Assembly (NCBI RefSeq): GCF_018343715.1
Contig: NZ_JAGYPL010000001.1
Coordinates: 62,001-126,000, forward strand
From: Bacillus sp. FJAT-49711
GTDB lineage: Bacteria > Bacillota > Bacilli > Bacillales > Bacillaceae_C
DNA length: 64,000 bases
Direction: 5' to 3'
In this document: one piece after another, positions 35,928 to 45,556 of the stretch
Numbering within the stretch: the stretch's first letter is position 1
How the letters are laid out: each line of letters begins with the position of its first letter
The notes under the pieces: generated by a model
What the model was told of the DNA's origin: nothing
Database searches by the model: none
The model's input: the letters and a program-made list of their open reading frames with translations, nothing else
Made by a program: the position numbers and the translations under genes

Positions 35928-37191
35928 ATTCTGGCGGTCCATCCGATATTACCTTAGGAAAATAAAACTCAAAAGTGGTACCTATCCCAACCTCGCTTTT
36001 TACGAAGATTGTCCCTTTCATCGCTCTTACGATATTATAAGCTACCATTATTCCAAGGCCAGTGCCGCTTTCTCCTTTAGTAGAATAATATGGCTCGCCT
36101 AGACGTTCCACTTGCTCGGGTGTCATGCCTTTACCAGTATCATGTATGCGAATATTCACATTTTCTGAAACGGATCCAATCTCAATTGTTATCGTTCCGC
36201 CGTTCTCCATCGCTTCAATTGAATTTTTAATAATATTTACAAAGCATTGGTGAAAACTTTGCCGATCTCCATGAATCCAATAGAGGTCGGATTTATTTAT
36301 TTCAATTTGCACATTGTTTCTATTTGCAGAAGGATGAAGAATATCAATTGCAAATTGTAATTCTTTATTAACATTAAGTGGTTCGACTATTTCGATTTGA
36401 GGCTGGGAAATGGTTAAAAAGTTTTGAATGACTTTTTCAGCAGAATTTAATTCACTATTTATGATGGAAAGATACTGATCACTTTTATCTTTTGAAATTG
36501 ATTCATCTTGCATAAGTTGGACAAAGCCTATTGCAGCTGTAAGTGGATTCCTAATTTCATGGGAAATAGCAGCAGCCATTTTCTCAACAATCTCTAATCT
36601 CTCTGATTTTACTAGATGATGACGGAGATGAACTGTATTGCAAGTAATTTCTATAATGAATGCAATCATCGCTGCACCAAGAGGCTGAATAACCAAATAG
36701 GCAAAATAAACATCGAAAACAAGAAACGGAATTTGAATTTGATTAATTTGCATGATGACAGGAGTGATGATGCCTGCAATCAACGTCATCCCGGTTACGA
36801 TCGCGATTCTTTGTTTTGCAGAACGCTTTAAAAACCAAGGGGATATTTTCCAAATTAATAATGCACTAATTGCGACGACAATGACAGTAGAAAAAAATCC
36901 AATATCAAATCCATATATTCCACTAAGTATGATTGCGAGCAGGCCTAAGAATGGACCGATTCCAACATACAGACCCCCAACTGAAAGAGGGACAAAATAT
37001 AAATTCATTAAGATTTTTTCATGTACTTGATATGTAAAAGCAAAACAAATAATTATACTAAGAATAGAAAACAAAATGGCTGGGACTTTAAAAGATTGTT
37101 GTTTTTTAGAGATTCCTATCAATAATATACTAAAGAACTGTATGATAATTAATAATGAAAGATTAAAAAAGAAGTATAGAGTTATGTCCAA
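35926..37191 (-). CDS. KinB-like membrane histidine kinase, paralog 1
   Basis: 421 residues. Six hydrophobic segments in residues 8-185 match the 5TM/LytS-YhcK type sensor of KinB (LYFVPLSVGGLYVGIGP). The HisKA box follows with phospho-acceptor His211 (ISHEIRNPLTAA), then the HATPase with N box NIIKNSIEAM, G1 DTGKGM and G2 GTGLGIMVAY. Such kinases feed the sporulation phosphorelay (Spo0F); that partner is inferred, since no response regulator is adjacent. Start TTG at 37191 after AGGGGG. It lies 29 bp behind its paralog in one operon. Confidence 0.85.
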   Translation of the reverse strand: MDITLYFFFNLSLLIIIQFFSILLIGISKKQQSFKVPAILFSILSIIICFAFTYQVHEKILMNLYFVPLSVGGLYVGIGPFLGLLAIILSGIYGFDIGFFSTVIVVAISALLIWKISPWFLKRSAKQRIAIVTGMTLIAGIITPVIMQINQIQIPFLVFDVYFAYLVIQPLGAAMIAFIIEITCNTVHLRHHLVKSERLEIVEKMAAAISHEIRNPLTAAIGFVQLMQDESISKDKSDQYLSIINSELNSAEKVIQNFLTISQPQIEIVEPLNVNKELQFAIDILHPSANRNNVQIEINKSDLYWIHGDRQSFHQCFVNIIKNSIEAMENGGTITIEIGSVSENVNIRIHDTGKGMTPEQVERLGEPYYSTKGESGTGLGIMVAYNIVRAMKGTIFVKSEVGIGTTFEFYFPKVISDGPPE

Positions 37192-37220
37192 TAAATAATC
37201 CCCCTAAAATAATTACAATC

Positions 37221-38471
37221 TTATATGTTGCCTACACGCTTAAAGGAAAATCGAAAGATTGTGCCGATTCCAATAGAACTTTGAACATCAATCGTCCCGC
37301 CCATCGCCTTTACAATACTATATGCGACCATAATCCCAAGACCTGTCCCTTTTTTTCCGTTTGTTGAATAGTACGGTTCTCCAAGTCGATTTAATTGCTT
37401 CTTGCTCATTCCCAATCCGGAGTCTTTAATATAAATAATGACATTTTTTTTTGAAGTTTCTGTTTCGATTAATATATCTCCACCATTTGATAATGATTCA
37501 ATGACATTTCTAATAATATTTATAAAACATTGATGAAATTTCTGACGGTCGCCTTCTATGTATACGATTGAAGAAAACTTGCAGGATATTTTGATGGAAT
37601 ATAGGTTAGCTAAAGGTTCAAGCAAATTTAAAAGATGATAGAGTTCTTCGTTTACATTCAGTTTTTCCACTGATTCGATTTGTGGTTTTGAAAAGGTTAA
37701 ATAATCTTTTATAACCCGTTCAGCTGCTTCTAATTCTCCTTTTATAATAGAAAGATATTGTTTTCTTTTTCCTGATTCCAATGATTCCTCATTCAGCAGC
37801 TGGGCAAATCCGATTGCAGATGTTAGTGGATTGCGAATTTCATGTGAAATGGCTGCTCCCATTTGTTCAACCGCTTCCAACTTTTCCGACTTTAATAATT
37901 GATGGTATAACAGTTGACTTTTTTCAATCATTTCAATGATAAAAGAAAGCATCGCAACTCCGAGGGGTGGTATAACCGTAAAGGCAATCCACAAATCGAG
38001 AATCTGAAAAGGAAAGTGAAACAATTCTATGAAAATTGTAATGAAAACACTAAATATAAAAGTAACGCAGGTGGAAAATAGAATTCTTTGGTTGGATTGA
38101 AGCTTAAAAAACCAAGGTGAAATAAACCAGAAAAATATACTTAAAAATCCATAAATGCCGAACACAAAATAGAATCCAAAATCTATCCCGTGAAAAGCTC
38201 GAAGGATAATGACAAGTAGACCTAGTAATGGGCTTAGCCTCATATAAAGTGCTCCAATGACGAATGGAACCATACGCAAGTCCAATACAACTGAATCACT
38301 TACTCTATAAGAAAGCAGAAAACATAGAATGATTGAAACGAAACAATATAAAAGAGCAATCCCTTTATAGTTTTGAAAACTGCCGTACAGCTTTGACCAT
38401 ATGAAAAAAGGAAAAAGCAATACAATTAATAGGGATAAATTAAATAATAAATGTGTCGTTAAATATTCCAA
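37221..38471 (-). CDS. KinB-like membrane histidine kinase, paralog 2
   Basis: 416 residues, collinear with the downstream paralog from end to end: six membrane segments (LRMVPFVIGALYMRLSP), phospho-acceptor His210 (ISHEIRNPLTSA), N box NIIRNVIESL, G1 DSGLGM and G2 GTGLGIMVAY. Start TTG at 38471 after GAGGTAGGGG. The pair arose by tandem duplication, with sensor regions more diverged than the catalytic half, so the two may read different signals into the same relay. Confidence 0.85.
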   Translation of the reverse strand: MEYLTTHLLFNLSLLIVLLFPFFIWSKLYGSFQNYKGIALLYCFVSIILCFLLSYRVSDSVVLDLRMVPFVIGALYMRLSPLLGLLVIILRAFHGIDFGFYFVFGIYGFLSIFFWFISPWFFKLQSNQRILFSTCVTFIFSVFITIFIELFHFPFQILDLWIAFTVIPPLGVAMLSFIIEMIEKSQLLYHQLLKSEKLEAVEQMGAAISHEIRNPLTSAIGFAQLLNEESLESGKRKQYLSIIKGELEAAERVIKDYLTFSKPQIESVEKLNVNEELYHLLNLLEPLANLYSIKISCKFSSIVYIEGDRQKFHQCFINIIRNVIESLSNGGDILIETETSKKNVIIYIKDSGLGMSKKQLNRLGEPYYSTNGKKGTGLGIMVAYSIVKAMGGTIDVQSSIGIGTIFRFSFKRVGNI

Positions 38472-38621
38472 GCCCCTACCTCTTTTCCCTGTAATTTAGC
38501 TAAATCTTACTATGATGGTACTAAATGTACAACACCTATTTACAATTACAACCAATAAATAGTGTAATATATGCAACTTTTGGAGTATATTGAAAATAAT
38601 GATAAATGAGGGGGATTTCAT

Positions 38622-38996
38622 ATGACAGAATTAACGAATATTGCACCTTGGTTAGCGGTAAATAGCGGTACAAAGGCTATTGAATTTTACAGAAAGGGAT
38701 TTGGTAGTGAGGTGATTTACGAGCTAGAAGAGAATCAGAAGGTTATTATTGCCCAGTTATCTATAAAAGGAGCGTTTTTTTGGATTCAAGAAGATCTTGA
38801 TTCAAGTCCTGATATATTAGGGCAAGGCTCAATTCGAATGGTTTTGACTGTAGATGATCCAGATACATTATTTAAACAAGCTATTACTGCTGGAGCAGTT
38901 GAAGTTTATCCCGTAACTAAAGAGCATGGTTGGAGGATTGGACGCATTGTTGATCCATTTGGCCACCATTGGGAGATTGGCAAGCAACTTACATAA
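38622..38996 (+). CDS. VOC/glyoxalase-like protein (PhnB type)
   Basis: 124 residues, single vicinal-oxygen-chelate fold of the PhnB/YdaE-like branch (APWLAVNSGTKAIEFYRKGF at the start, IVDPFGHHWEIG at the end with the paired His). The reaction is unknown; members include resistance and isomerase-like proteins. Ribosome site GAGGGGG. It is the last gene before the repeat-rich region at 39-40.3 kb. Confidence 0.8.
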   Translation: MTELTNIAPWLAVNSGTKAIEFYRKGFGSEVIYELEENQKVIIAQLSIKGAFFWIQEDLDSSPDILGQGSIRMVLTVDDPDTLFKQAITAGAVEVYPVTKEHGWRIGRIVDPFGHHWEIGKQLT

Positions 38997-39040
38997 TGGA
39001 ATGTACAAAAAATAAGTCTGTTTTTGCAAACACTGTGTCT

Positions 39041-39372
39041 TTACCAAGGTAGTGCGTGGTTGATTTCCGCTAAAGTTGCTCGCTTTCCGAGGGGCGGGCG
39101 GTTTGTCTAGCTGCAGCGCCTAGCCCCTAGAGGTCATAAGTCATATTACTACTACGTGGCTAAAAGGCAAGCCACTGCGTAATTTGTCTTATGCTTTACG
39201 GGGCTGGTCAAGGCGCTTACGCATTTCCATGAGTCTCTTCGGCGTAAATGCCTGCGGGGTCTCACATGTCCCACTGATTCCAAGACGAACAGGATTTCCT
39301 ATTATCGGCGTAGGCCACAGGACGTGGCCGTCTTTAGCCGACCAGGAATCTCGCACTTCTCTCCAATCAACC
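39041..39372 (-). repeat. Dispersed MITE-like repeat, copy B2 (inverse of 28630-28889)
   Basis: Bounded by GGTTGATTTCCGCTA and CTCCAATCAACC. It reads as the reverse complement of copy B1, plus an extra inner segment (about 39275-39350) carrying GGCCACAGGACGTGGCC, which resembles the unit at 28064-28262. An apparent 116-residue minus-strand ORF covers it and is not a gene. Confidence 0.75.
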
Positions 39373-39425
39373 TTCAACAAATTTGCAACTTTTAATTGAA
39401 GACACAGTTCACCGTTCTTCAAACT

Positions 39426-39495
39426 AGTACCTACTCTTATGCGTAATGATAGAAAAGTACCATCAAACTTGGGATTTTGTATCTGAGTAGGTACT
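39426..39495. repeat. 11-bp inverted repeat with 48-bp spacer
   Basis: AGTACCTACTC (39426-39436) and GAGTAGGTACT (39485-39495) are perfect complements. Additional AAAGTAC-like words lie between and after them. Could be a hairpin or the edge of an unrecognised small mobile element. Confidence 0.45.
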
Positions 39496-39724
39496 TTCTT
39501 GACAAAAAAAGTAGTCACTTTTATGTTGACGAGTGGCACAAAAGTACTTAATTTATGTCATTTTATAAAAAAAATTTAGAAGTTTTGTGTCAATAAATAA
39601 TATAAAAGCACTTAATATCTTATAACTTCGTAAAAGAATACAAGAATTAGTATTACATACGTTTAATATACTTAACTAGCAAATGATTAAGTGGAGAAAT
39701 TATTGGAGTCCTCTTCTAGCCTTC

Positions 39725-39783
39725 CTTATCGCCATATGTCCTGCTTTACAAACATACATTCCTGCATCTTTATTGAATTCGAA
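39725..39783 (-). mobile_element. Fragment of IS1182-type transposase gene
   Basis: About 59 bp match the transposase gene at 11080-11145: GCCATATGTCCTGCTTTAC and ACATACATTCCTGCATCTTT differ from it at only a few bases. The corresponding protein piece is the MYVCKAGHMA region. It is a scar of a second insertion, now mostly deleted. A hairpin with T run follows at 39782-39819. Confidence 0.75.
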
Positions 39784-39819
39784 GGTATAATTCCCAATTT
39801 AGGGTATTATACCTTTTTC
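39782..39819 (+). terminator. Hairpin with T run next to IS fragment
   Basis: AAGGTATAAT (39782-39791) pairs with ATTATACCTT (39806-39815), followed by TTT. It resembles a rho-independent terminator, with no intact gene before it. Confidence 0.55.
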
Positions 39820-39862
39820 TTTTTATCTCTATTAAGCTTGAATATTAATTTTTAGCAGACAC

Positions 39863-40008
39863 GGTTGATTGGAGTGGAGGGCGGCGACTCTAGGACTTTC
39901 TGTCCGACGCGAGATGTGCGAGACAGGTGAGACTCTGCAAGGAGCGTAGCGATTGAAGCGGCTCACCGCCCGCCCCGCGGAAAGCGAGCAACTGTAGCGG
40001 AAATCAAG
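39863..40008. repeat. Dispersed MITE-like repeat, copy A2
   Basis: It opens GGTTGATTGGAGTGGAGGGC and closes ACTGTAGCGGAAATCAA, with GGAGCGTAGCGA in the middle; these match the copy at 12296-12422. A short partial unit (CTGCCTGGAGCGGAAATCAAC) follows at about 40134-40155. Confidence 0.7.
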
Positions 40009-40231
40009 CTTCCGCATTACTTAGTTAAAAGCAACAAAGTTTGCGCAAACAGCCTATTGATAATTATTCGTTCTTAAATTTCATTTCCCAACAAAATAAG
40101 TTAGGAAAAATACTTGACTACAGGTAAGAAAGCGTCTGCCTGGAGCGGAAATCAACAGTATGAATAGATCCTTGCATTGTAGCGCTTTTTCAGTGGCCTT
40201 TCTGTTGATAGCTTTATTTTTTTGCCGTATA

Positions 40232-40243
40232 TAGGGATTCCTA
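40232..40243. promoter_or_regulatory. Candidate NreC site 1 upstream of narG
   Basis: TAGGGATTCCTA: arms TAGG/CCTA around a 4-bp centre. Its centre is 22 bp from site 2. NreC of Staphylococcus is known to bind GC-rich short palindromes before nar, nir and narT genes; the match here is by resemblance and by repeated geometry. Confidence 0.6.
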
Positions 40244-40252
40244 CCTTAACTA

Positions 40253-40266
40253 TAGGTATATCCCTA
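40253..40266. promoter_or_regulatory. Candidate NreC site 2 upstream of narG
   Basis: TAGGTATATCCCTA: a near-perfect palindrome with one mismatch, about 90 bp before the narG start. Together with site 1 it forms a pair two helical turns apart. Confidence 0.6.
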
Positions 40267-40356
40267 ATGGGAGGAAAACTTACAATCTACCATACTTATT
40301 AGTAAGTATCACGGAATATTTACGTTGTCCATATAGATAAGGAGTGAGAGGTACTC

Positions 40357-43300
40357 ATGAAAGGTAAATTCGGATTGAGGTTTTTTAAGCCAACTGAAAG
40401 ATACTCAGGCAACTGGTCTTTACTAGAAGAAAAGAGTAGGGATTGGGAGAATATGTATCGTCAGCGCTGGTCCCACGATAAAGTCGTTCGTACGACTCAT
40501 GGGGTTAACTGTACTGGCTCTTGCAGCTGGAAGGTATTTGTTAAAAACGGAATCATTACTTGGGAAAATCAACAAATTGATTACCCTTCTTGTGGTCCTG
40601 ATATGCCAGAATTTGAACCCCGTGGTTGCCCGCGTGGAGCTTCTTTTTCATGGTACGAATATAGTCCTTTACGCGTGAAGTATCCATATATGCGTGGGCG
40701 ACTATGGCGTCTATGGAAAACAGCATTATATCAACACAAAAGCGCAGTAGATGCATGGGCAGGTATTGTGGAAGACAAAGAAAAAGCAAACTCTTATAAA
40801 GAAGCACGTGGAAAAGGGGGCCATGTTCGTGTGTCGTGGGAGGATGCGTTGGAATTAATTTCTGCCCAGCTCATTTACACCATTCGCAAATATGGTCCGG
40901 ATCGAATTGCAGGGTTTACCCCAATTCCTGCTATGTCAATGCTAAGCTACGCATCAGGGTCACGCTTCATCTCACTCTTAGGAGGGGAAATGTTAAGTTT
41001 CTATGACTGGTATGCAGATTTACCACCTGCATCTCCGCAAATCTGGGGAGAACAAACAGATGTACCAGAATCATCAGATTGGTACAATGCCGGTTATTTA
41101 ATTATGTGGGGATCCAACGTACCTTTAACTCGTACTCCAGATGCTCATTTTATGACTGAAGTCCGATACAAAGGCACGAAAGTAGTATCTGTTGCCCCTG
41201 ACCATGCAGAAAGCGTTAAATTTGCTGATAATTGGCTAGCACCACATCCAGGTACAGATGCTGCTATTGCTCAAGCGATGACTCACGTTATTTTAGATGA
41301 GTTTTATCTTAAACGCCAAGAACCAATGTTTATCGATTATGCGAAACAATTTACGGATCTACCATTTTTAATCATGTTAGATGAGCATGAAGATGTATAT
41401 AAAGCTGGCCGCTTTTTACGTGCCAGTGATTTAGGTGAAGTTTCAGAGAATGCCGAGTGGAAGCCTGTTATTTTTGATGAAAAATCGGAGCAAATCATCG
41501 TACCAAATGGAACTATGGGTCAACGTTGGGAAGAAGATAAAAAATGGAATCTTATTCTTGAAAATGAAGACGGGTCAAAAGTTCTGCCAGCACTGACTAT
41601 TGAAAAATCCAATTCTAATTGGAAAGAAATTGTATTTCCATATTTTAAAAATCAAGAAAACGGGACATTTAAGCGCGATATTCCCGTAAAAGAAATCACT
41701 CTAGCTAATGGGGCAACATGTTTCGTTGCAACCGTTTATGATCTAATGTTAAGCCAATATGGGATTCGGCGTCCAAACAGCAAATTTGCTGCAAAGGGAT
41801 ATGATGACGAGGAATCTTTTTATACACCAGCATGGCAGGAAAAAGTAACAGGTGTAAAAGCTTCGGTTGTTACGCAAGTGGCAAGAGAATTTGCGCAAAA
41901 TGCCATTGATACAGAAGGCCGCTCGATGATTATTATGGGTGCAGGGATCAATCACTGGTTCAATAGTGATACGATTTATCGTTCGATTTTGAACTTAGTC
42001 ATTTTAACTGCTTCTCAAGGCGTAAATGGTGGAGGATGGGCCCATTATGTTGGACAGGAGAAGGTTCGTCCAATTGAAGGCTGGAGTTCAGTTGCATTTG
42101 CTAAAGACTGGCAGAAAGGAGCCCGTCAACAAAATGCAACATCGTTTTTTTACTTTGCAACAGATCAATGGAAATACGAAGAATCCGGTACAGAATCGTT
42201 AAAATCACCAACTGGCTCGAGCTTAAGATATAATCATCCAGCTGACTACAATGTATTGGCTGCAAGGCTTGGATGGTTGCCATCATATCCACAGTTTAAT
42301 AAAAATAGCTTATTGTTTGCTGAAGATGCAGCGACAAAAGGTAAAACGTCTGATGAAGAGATTGTTAAAGAAGCATACGATCAAGTTGTATCAGGAAAAG
42401 TAGATTTTGCAGTTGAAGATCCAGATGCGCCTGAAAATTTCCCGCGAACGTTATTCGTTTGGCGCTCAAACTTAATTTCCAGTTCCGCAAAAGGACAAGA
42501 ATATTTTATGAAACATTTGCTTGGAGCAAGCGACGGATTGCTCGCCACTCCAAATGAGGATGAAAAACCTGAAGAAATTAAATGGCGTGATGAAGTAAAA
42601 GGGAAATTAGATTTACTCGTCGCTTTAGACTTTAGGATGACGGCAACGCCGATGTACGCGGATATCGTGCTGCCAGCTGCAACATGGTATGAAAAACATG
42701 ATATTTCATCAACGGATATGCATCCATTTGTACATCCTTTTAATCCTGCTGTCGATCCACTTTGGGAATCACGCTCTGATTGGGATATTTACCGTGAGCT
42801 TGCAAAAGTATTCTCCAAAATGGCAGAAACAGAAATGCCTGGTATATATAAAGATCTTCTAACAGCACCATTAGCTCATGATTCTAAAGGGGAAATTTCT
42901 CAACCATTTGGACATGTGAAAGATTGGAAGAAAGGTGAAATTTCACCTGAACTAGGAAAAACGATGCCGAATTTTACTATCGTGAATCGCGATTATACAC
43001 AAATTTACAATAAATTTATCACATTAGGACCGCTCCTCAGCGAAGGCAAGGTAGGGGCACATGGAGTTAACTTCCCTGTTGCCGAAGAATATGAAGATTT
43101 GAAAAAAATGAATGGAGTTCATATCGATAAATCGATAAAAAATGGCTTCCCTAAACTTCATACAGCAAAAGATGCCATTAATGCGGTACTACATTTATCT
43201 TCCGCAACGAATGGCCGAGTATCGCAAAAGGCATACGAGTCACTTGAAAAAGATACAGGTGTTCCATTAGTAGACATTTCTCAAGACCGTGCAGCAGAGA

Positions 43301-44031
43301 AGATTACATTTGCGAGTATAACGGCACAACCAAGAGAGGTCATTCCTACACCCGTATTTAGTGGTTCTAATAAACAAGGAAAAAGATATTCTCCCTTTAC
43401 GACGAATATTGAAAGATTAGTGCCGTTCCGAACATTGACTGGCCGTCAACATTTTTATATCGATCATGAGGTTTTTCTACAGTTCGGAGAAGCATTGCCT
43501 GTTTATAAACCAACTCTTCCGCCAATGGTATTTGGAAACAAAGATAAACGAATTGTGGGCCAGAAAGATGATTTAATTTTACGTTATCTAACCCCGCATG
43601 GAAAATGGAATATTCATAGCACCTATCAAGATAATTTGCACATGCTGACACTTTTCCGCGGTGGTCCAACTGTTTGGATTAGTAATGTAGATGCTGATGC
43701 CCATGGCATTAATGATAATGATTGGTTAGAAGTATATAACCGTAATGGTGTCGTAACGGCTAGGGCTGTTGTCAGTCATAGAATGCCTCAGGGGACAATG
43801 TTCATGTATCATGCGCAGGATAAACACATCAATGTTCCTGGTTCGGAAATTACAGATCAACGTGGAGGAAGCCATAATGCGCCTACACGCATCCATATGA
43901 AACCAACCCAAATGATCGGCGGATATGCGCAATTAAGCTACGGCTTTAACTATTATGGTCCAATTGGAAATCAACGCGATGAATATGTGGCTGTACGTAA
44001 AATGAAAGAGGTGAACTGGCTTGAAGATTAA
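40357..44031 (+). CDS. narG: Respiratory nitrate reductase alpha subunit
   Basis: 1224 residues, catalytic molybdopterin subunit that reduces nitrate to nitrite on the cytoplasmic side. The N-terminal [4Fe-4S] ligands are His48, Cys52, Cys56 and Cys91 (THGVNCTGSCSW ... RGCPRG). The Mo-ligand region WGEQTDVPESSDWYNAGY is intact. No Tat twin-arginine signal is apparent, as expected for membrane NarG facing inward. Start ATG after GGAGTGAGAGG. First gene of narGHJI; narH starts inside its 3' end. Control is probably by NreBC through the palindromes upstream, rather than by an Fnr box, which I did not find. Confidence 0.97.
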   Translation: MKGKFGLRFFKPTERYSGNWSLLEEKSRDWENMYRQRWSHDKVVRTTHGVNCTGSCSWKVFVKNGIITWENQQIDYPSCGPDMPEFEPRGCPRGASFSWYEYSPLRVKYPYMRGRLWRLWKTALYQHKSAVDAWAGIVEDKEKANSYKEARGKGGHVRVSWEDALELISAQLIYTIRKYGPDRIAGFTPIPAMSMLSYASGSRFISLLGGEMLSFYDWYADLPPASPQIWGEQTDVPESSDWYNAGYLIMWGSNVPLTRTPDAHFMTEVRYKGTKVVSVAPDHAESVKFADNWLAPHPGTDAAIAQAMTHVILDEFYLKRQEPMFIDYAKQFTDLPFLIMLDEHEDVYKAGRFLRASDLGEVSENAEWKPVIFDEKSEQIIVPNGTMGQRWEEDKKWNLILENEDGSKVLPALTIEKSNSNWKEIVFPYFKNQENGTFKRDIPVKEITLANGATCFVATVYDLMLSQYGIRRPNSKFAAKGYDDEESFYTPAWQEKVTGVKASVVTQVAREFAQNAIDTEGRSMIIMGAGINHWFNSDTIYRSILNLVILTASQGVNGGGWAHYVGQEKVRPIEGWSSVAFAKDWQKGARQQNATSFFYFATDQWKYEESGTESLKSPTGSSLRYNHPADYNVLAARLGWLPSYPQFNKNSLLFAEDAATKGKTSDEEIVKEAYDQVVSGKVDFAVEDPDAPENFPRTLFVWRSNLISSSAKGQEYFMKHLLGASDGLLATPNEDEKPEEIKWRDEVKGKLDLLVALDFRMTATPMYADIVLPAATWYEKHDISSTDMHPFVHPFNPAVDPLWESRSDWDIYRELAKVFSKMAETEMPGIYKDLLTAPLAHDSKGEISQPFGHVKDWKKGEISPELGKTMPNFTIVNRDYTQIYNKFITLGPLLSEGKVGAHGVNFPVAEEYEDLKKMNGVHIDKSIKNGFPKLHTAKDAINAVLHLSSATNGRVSQKAYESLEKDTGVPLVDISQDRAAEKITFASITAQPREVIPTPVFSGSNKQGKRYSPFTTNIERLVPFRTLTGRQHFYIDHEVFLQFGEALPVYKPTLPPMVFGNKDKRIVGQKDDLILRYLTPHGKWNIHSTYQDNLHMLTLFRGGPTVWISNVDADAHGINDNDWLEVYNRNGVVTARAVVSHRMPQGTMFMYHAQDKHINVPGSEITDQRGGSHNAPTRIHMKPTQMIGGYAQLSYGFNYYGPIGNQRDEYVAVRKMKEVNWLED

Positions 44032-45556
44032 AGCACAAATTGCCATGGTTATGAACCTAGATAAATGTATTGGCTGCCATACGTGTAGTGTTACATGCAA
44101 GAGCACTTGGACAAATCGTCCAGGTGCAGAATATATGTGGTTTAATAATGTGGAAACAAAACCAGGGATTGGTTATCCAAAACGGTGGGAGGACCAAGAA
44201 CTTTATAAAGGCGGCTGGCAATTACGTAATGGAAAACTTGAATTACGTTCAGGTAATAAACTATCAAAAGTAGCTTTAGGTAAAATTTTTTATAATCCTG
44301 ATATGCCAGAAATGAAAGATTACTATGAACCTTGGACATATGATTATGAAGTACTGACCAATTCACCGGAGAAAAAAAATACTCCTGTTGCTCGCCCTAA
44401 ATCTGTAATTACAGGAGAGTATATGAATCTGGATTGGGGTCCGAACTGGGAAGATGACCTGGCTGGAGCGCATATTACTGGACCAATGGATCCAAACATT
44501 GAAAAAATTGAAGAAGAGATAAAATTCAACTTTGAACAATCCTTCATGATGTATTTGCCAAGGCTTTGTGAACATTGCTTAAATCCGAGTTGTGTAGCAT
44601 CCTGTCCATCTGGTGCGATGTACAAACGTGATGAAGACGGAATTGTGTTAGTCGACCAAGAAGCATGTCGTGGCTGGCGCTACTGTATGACGGGATGTCC
44701 TTACAAAAAAGTATATTTTAACTGGAAAACAAATAAAGCGGAAAAATGTACGTTTTGTTATCCTCGAATTGAAGCTGGATTACCAACCGTATGTTCAGAA
44801 ACATGTACAGGACGTATTCGTTATTTAGGCGTTTTATTGTATGATGCGGATCGCGTGTTGGAAGTTGCTGCAACCCCGGATGAAAAAGATTTATATGAAG
44901 CTCAATGCGGATTGTTTTTAGATCCACATGATCCAGAAATTATTCGTCAAGCACGAAAAGATGGGATTGCTGTGGAATGGATTGAAGCGGCCCAAAATTC
45001 ACCCGTTTATAAATTAGCGATTGAATACCGTTTAGCATTCCCGCTTCATCCTGAATATCGTACATTGCCGATGGTATGGTATGTTCCGCCACTAAGTCCG
45101 ATCATGAACTACTTTGAAGGGAAGGATTCAATTAAAAATCCTGATATGATTTTCCCTGCTATCGAAGAAATGCGGACACCGATTCAATACTTAGCGAATT
45201 TATTGACAGCTGGAGACACAAATACAGTAAAAGAGGCATTGCAGAGAATGGCGATGATGCGTTCCTATATGCGAGCAATTTCTTCGGGAAAAGAGTTCGA
45301 TGAAAGTAGACTGGAACGTGTTGGTTTAACCGCTAACCAAACATTGCAAATGTATCGCCTTCTTGCGATTGCGAAATATGAGGATCGTTTTGTCGTACCA
45401 ACCTCCCATCGCGAAGGATATACAGATCCTTATCGCGCCCAAGGTTCAACAGGCTTCGAGGATGGTTGTGACGGCTGTGGACCACAAGTCGTTCCTAAGA
45501 AATCCGGAAAAGAATTATATGAAGAAAACTTTTATGGGGGGATCTGGCGTGATTGA
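44021..45556 (+). CDS. narH: Respiratory nitrate reductase beta subunit
   Basis: 511 residues, carries the iron-sulfur clusters that pass electrons from NarI to NarG. Four Cys groups are visible: CIGCHTCSVTCK, CEHCLNPSCVASCP, CRGWRYCMTGCP (Trp in place of a Cys, the normal [3Fe-4S] variant) and CTFCYPRIEAGLPTVCSETC. Start TTG at 44021 after GAGGTGAAC, overlapping narG by 11 bp. It ends in a typical tail, and narJ starts within its last codons. Confidence 0.97.
   Translation: MKIKAQIAMVMNLDKCIGCHTCSVTCKSTWTNRPGAEYMWFNNVETKPGIGYPKRWEDQELYKGGWQLRNGKLELRSGNKLSKVALGKIFYNPDMPEMKDYYEPWTYDYEVLTNSPEKKNTPVARPKSVITGEYMNLDWGPNWEDDLAGAHITGPMDPNIEKIEEEIKFNFEQSFMMYLPRLCEHCLNPSCVASCPSGAMYKRDEDGIVLVDQEACRGWRYCMTGCPYKKVYFNWKTNKAEKCTFCYPRIEAGLPTVCSETCTGRIRYLGVLLYDADRVLEVAATPDEKDLYEAQCGLFLDPHDPEIIRQARKDGIAVEWIEAAQNSPVYKLAIEYRLAFPLHPEYRTLPMVWYVPPLSPIMNYFEGKDSIKNPDMIFPAIEEMRTPIQYLANLLTAGDTNTVKEALQRMAMMRSYMRAISSGKEFDESRLERVGLTANQTLQMYRLLAIAKYEDRFVVPTSHREGYTDPYRAQGSTGFEDGCDGCGPQVVPKKSGKELYEENFYGGIWRD

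Noticed and set aside
39189-39539. 116-codon minus-strand frame
   Set aside because: It covers repeat copy B2 and the inverted pair; no ribosome site and no protein-like composition.
40260-40356. Fnr box upstream of narG
   Set aside because: No TGTGA-N6-TCACA-like sequence could be found; regulation by NreC fits better.
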